Shown: one piece after another, positions 15,347 to 16,918 of the stretch | Layout of the letters: each line of letters starts with the position of its first letter | Numbering within the stretch: the first letter of the stretch is position 1 | Notes under the pieces: generated by a model | What the model was told of the DNA's origin: nothing | Databases searched by the model: none | The model's input: the letters and a program-made list of their open reading frames with translations, nothing else | Source: Pelotomaculum sp. UBA1371 | Lineage (GTDB): Bacteria > Bacillota > Desulfotomaculia > Desulfotomaculales > Pelotomaculaceae | Length of the DNA: 16,918 nucleotides | NCBI GenBank assembly: GCA_002305915.1 | Contig: DBRJ01000045.1 | Span: 1-16,918 of the forward strand | Direction of reading: 5' to 3' | Translations under genes and position numbers: made by a program

Positions 15347-15380
15347 AAGCTCGCCGGGTGTCATCCCGGCGGCTTTGTTA
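15347..15380 (+). terminator. GC-rich hairpin, probable terminator
   Basis: GCCGGG-TGTCAT-CCCGGC (15353-15370) is a perfect 6-bp GC stem, extended across small bulges by AAGC/GCTT, then TTGTTATTT. The T tract is interrupted. It is about 290 bases past asrC, so it may end the asr transcript or a small RNA in between. Confidence 0.5.
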
Positions 15381-15502
15381 TTTCAAAAAGAAAACTTCGC
15401 AACTATAATCCAAAACCAGGACTCCCTCCTTTTCCATGACTTGCAACCAAAAATCTACGGCTCCCGTATTTTTACAGCAACAAGTTTGTCCAGGTCATGT
15501 TA

Positions 15503-15531
15503 TTGACAAAAAACTAACAGTATAGTATAAA
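15503..15531 (+). promoter_or_regulatory. Consensus sigma-A promoter before the Gly-tailed protein and moeB-like genes
   Basis: A perfect TTGACA (15503-15508), 17-base spacer and TATAAA (15526-15531). It is the strongest promoter in the window. Transcription would start near 15538, giving a leader of about 230 bases before the ATG at 15766. Confidence 0.72.
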
Positions 15532-15549
15532 TATTAATAAAGTATAGTA
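15519..15549. repeat. Direct repeats AGTATAGTA flanking the start of transcription
   Basis: AGTATAGTA is present at 15519-15527, overlapping the -10 box, and at 15541-15549, just past the predicted start. The copies are 22 bases apart, about two helical turns, an arrangement expected of a repressor binding one face of the promoter. Confidence 0.45.
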
Positions 15550-15616
15550 AAACAATAATGTTAGTAGGTAATCTGAGCTTTAAATGTCCTGCTAAAAAAT
15601 ATTTCAAAGGGAGGGT

Positions 15617-15694
15617 GTGCCAGCCAAAATCATTAATATAATATCTACTAGTTTAATGGGGATTGTCGGGTGTTCAAAATGTCAAAAGTTTTAA
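15617..15694 (+). CDS. Candidate 25-residue leader peptide with CxxC
   Basis: GTG at 15617, just after AAAGGGAGGG, opens a 25-codon frame. It encodes a hydrophobic middle and ends in GCSKCQKF before TAA. The ribosome-site spacing is tight and the frame is short, so it may be chance. It lies within the leader transcribed from the promoter at 15503. Confidence 0.2.
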   Translation: MPAKIINIISTSLMGIVGCSKCQKF

Positions 15695-15752
15695 AAAACC
15701 TGATATCCTATGGATCAAGGGCACAGGTACAACAGTTAATCAATCATCATGT

Positions 15753-15758
15753 AAGGAG
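15753..15758 (+). promoter_or_regulatory. Ribosome binding site that fixes the start of the Gly-tailed protein
   Basis: AAGGAG is followed by a 7-base gap and ATG 15766. No comparable site precedes the in-frame GTG at 15670 or the ATG at 15679, so the shorter protein is preferred. Confidence 0.7.
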
Positions 15759-15765
15759 AATTAAA

Positions 15766-16056
15766 ATGACCCAAAAAGAAAAGGAAATTGACCGGGAAGG
15801 TTATGAGCAAAAAGATATTGACGAAATAAACCAGTATATACCCTTCGTTGATACCAAAATATTTTGGAAGGAAGATTACGGTTGGACATCCCGCTACTGG
15901 GAAAGCTTGAGAGCAATGGGGTGGACAAGGGCTGAATCAAAAACTGAACCGGGTACTGTTGTTGCTCTAGATGAAAACAAAAATGAGTGCCTTTCTGCTC
16001 CCGACACTATTACTTTGTTAAAATTTTTAACTAACTATTTCCTTGGTGGGGGTTAG
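15766..16056 (+). CDS. Hypothetical 96-residue protein ending in Gly-Gly-Gly
   Basis: I do not recognise this protein. It starts MTQKEKEIDREGYEQKD, is acidic and helical in its first third, has an aromatic-rich middle (FWKEDYGWTSRYWESLRAMGW, about 33-53), then TVVALDENKNECLSAPD (about 64-80) and a final hydrophobic helix TITLLKFLTNYFLGGG. The exposed Gly-Gly-Gly end resembles the tail of ThiS/MoaD-type sulfur carriers, which are adenylylated there by E1-like enzymes, and such an enzyme is encoded 67 bases downstream. Against this, the sequence is longer than ThiS/MoaD, and the beta-strands expected between the helix and the tail are absent. C75 is the only cysteine. A small hairpin (CCAGG/CCTGG, 16095-16109) but no terminator separates it from the next gene. 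Confidence 0.65.
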   Translation: MTQKEKEIDREGYEQKDIDEINQYIPFVDTKIFWKEDYGWTSRYWESLRAMGWTRAESKTEPGTVVALDENKNECLSAPDTITLLKFLTNYFLGGG

Positions 16057-16123
16057 AATTTTAAATCTCGTTCAAATAAACATATTATGACCGGCCAGGA
16101 CCAGCCTGGGTTAACCTGAAACA

Positions 16124-16906
16124 ATGAAAGGTGTGATTGTCGGCTTGAGTTTAACAGATGCCCAGATTGAACGCTACATCAGGCATATTGTCCTGCCCGG
16201 GGTGGGGTCCGAAGGTCAGGAAAGAATCATATCAGGCAGGGCACTGCTTATCGGGGCTGGGGGACTGGGTTCTCCCGTGGCCTATTACCTGGCAGCAGCA
16301 GGGGTGGGAACCATCGGCCTTATTGACGACGACGTTGTGAGTATATCCAACCTGCAAAGGCAAATCCTGCATACCACAAATGACATTGACAGGCCCAAGG
16401 TTATTTCTGCCGGGGAAAAGCTGGTATCCATGAATCCCGAGTGCCGGGTGGTTACTTACCAGGAAAGGCTGACAGCGTCCAATGTAAAGGATATATTTAA
16501 TGACTATGATGTTTTTGTTGACTGTACCGACAACTTCGAGACAAGATTTTTAGCCAATGACGCCTGTGTCATGACCAAGAAGCCGTTTTTCCATGGCGCC
16601 GTGCTAAGATTTTTCGGACAGGCTATGACTATTATACCAGGCCAGGGTCCGTGCTACAGGTGTGTTTTTCAAACGCCCCCGCCTCCAGCCAAAGTACAGA
16701 CTTGTGCGCAGGCTGGTATAATTGGAGTTCTGCCGGGAATCATAGGCGTGATCCAGGCTACCGAGGTCTTAAAGTATTTCCTGGAGATGGGCGACCTGTT
16801 GATAGGCAAAATGCTTACCTGCGATGCCCTCACTATGGAATTCAATAAGACTGAGATCAGGAAAAATTCAAACTGTCCTGCCTGCGGTAGCAACCCGGCA
16901 ATTTGA
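16124..16906 (+). CDS. MoeB/ThiF/HesA-family E1-like adenylyltransferase
   Basis: Predicted to adenylylate the C-terminal glycine of a small sulfur-carrier protein (MoaD, ThiS or a related protein) in molybdopterin, thiamine, tungsten-cofactor or cysteine biosynthesis. Seen: RYIRHIVLPGVG (17-28), nucleotide-binding GAGGLGSP (44-51), DDDVVSISNLQRQILH (68-83), DRPK (89-92), DCTDNFETR (133-141), zinc cysteines C177/C180 (CYRC) and C251/C254 (CPAC), and the conserved C194 in TCAQAGIIGVLPG. The length (260) fits a stand-alone MoeB/ThiF with no rhodanese domain. The start is uncertain: ATG 16124 has no clear ribosome site, whereas TTG 16145, after AAAGGTG, would give the usual N-terminus (SLTDAQIERY). 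The carrier partner cannot be told from sequence. An ATG overlaps its stop (TGATG, 16904-16908), so another gene may follow at the window edge. Confidence 0.88.
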   Translation: MKGVIVGLSLTDAQIERYIRHIVLPGVGSEGQERIISGRALLIGAGGLGSPVAYYLAAAGVGTIGLIDDDVVSISNLQRQILHTTNDIDRPKVISAGEKLVSMNPECRVVTYQERLTASNVKDIFNDYDVFVDCTDNFETRFLANDACVMTKKPFFHGAVLRFFGQAMTIIPGQGPCYRCVFQTPPPPAKVQTCAQAGIIGVLPGIIGVIQATEVLKYFLEMGDLLIGKMLTCDALTMEFNKTEIRKNSNCPACGSNPAI

Positions 16907-16918
16907 TGGAGTTGGCCG

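Larger units (their letters stand above)
15061..15765. other. Long spacer between asrC and the Gly-tailed small protein
   Basis: No long gene. It contains an inverted repeat ATTAAGC/GCTTAAT (starting about 15114) with an overlapping AAGCC/GGCTT pairing, a GC-rich hairpin at 15347-15375, a consensus promoter at 15503-15531 with flanking direct repeats, and a 25-codon reading frame at 15617-15694. The frame of the downstream gene is also open from 15670, but that stretch lacks a good ribosome site. Confidence 0.5.

Noticed and set aside
15670..15765. N-terminal extension of the Gly-tailed protein
   Set aside because: The frame is open, but neither GTG 15670 nor ATG 15679 has a ribosome site, whereas ATG 15766 has AAGGAG at 7 bases.
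1..16918. CRISPR array, tRNA, rRNA, insertion sequence or prophage
   Set aside because: No regularly spaced repeats, no RNA gene sequence I could recognise, and no transposase, integrase or phage structural protein in any frame.

Overview
The window reads as a chromosomal piece of an anaerobic, endospore-forming Firmicute. My best guess is the Desulfotomaculum/Pelotomaculum group (Peptococcaceae, Desulfotomaculales). This rests on a YunB sporulation protein, a Wolinella-type di-haem succinate dehydrogenase/fumarate reductase, an AsrABC sulfite reductase, strong AAGGAGG-type ribosome binding sites, frequent GTG and TTG starts, and moderate-to-low GC with AT-rich spacers. No 16S or other taxonomic marker is present, so the assignment is inference. 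I see no tRNA, rRNA, CRISPR array, transposase or integrase.

Left third, minus strand (1-7217). A near-consensus promoter at 87-115 fires off the left edge. Then come yunB, tyrS with its own promoter and a clean terminator, and a DppA-type D-aminopeptidase. A small Cys-rich plus-strand gene (3618-3842) converges on the sdhCAB operon, and the two share a bidirectional terminator at 3862-3898. sdhC carries four haem-ligand histidines plus a Glu at position 180, equivalent to the E-pathway glutamate of Wolinella fumarate reductase. sdhA and sdhB are complete. In a syntrophic or sulfate-reducing Firmicute this menaquinone-linked complex would link succinate and fumarate, for example in the methylmalonyl-CoA route of propionate metabolism.

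Middle (7218-11905). A 780-base gene-free stretch holds the sdh leader, with two mini-ORFs each preceded by a strong ribosome binding site, and the upstream region of a 104-residue CxxC protein of unknown function. Plus-strand genes follow: an R. etli-type (class 3) L-asparaginase, an FAD-dependent oxidoreductase, a 480-base AT-rich spacer and an amidohydrolase-2 family hydrolase ending in a strong terminator.

Right third (12277-16918). asrA, asrB and asrC form a tight operon for NADH-linked anaerobic reduction of sulfite to sulfide. It is preceded by a candidate promoter and two palindromes. A 700-base spacer then holds a consensus sigma-A promoter flanked by 9-bp direct repeats 22 bp apart. 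That promoter leads to an unrecognised 96-residue protein ending in Gly-Gly-Gly and to a stand-alone MoeB/ThiF-type E1-like adenylyltransferase. A Gly-tailed small protein next to an E1-like enzyme just after a sulfide-producing operon is the most suggestive candidate for an undescribed pairing. The small protein does not clearly look like a beta-grasp sulfur carrier, so this stays a hypothesis.
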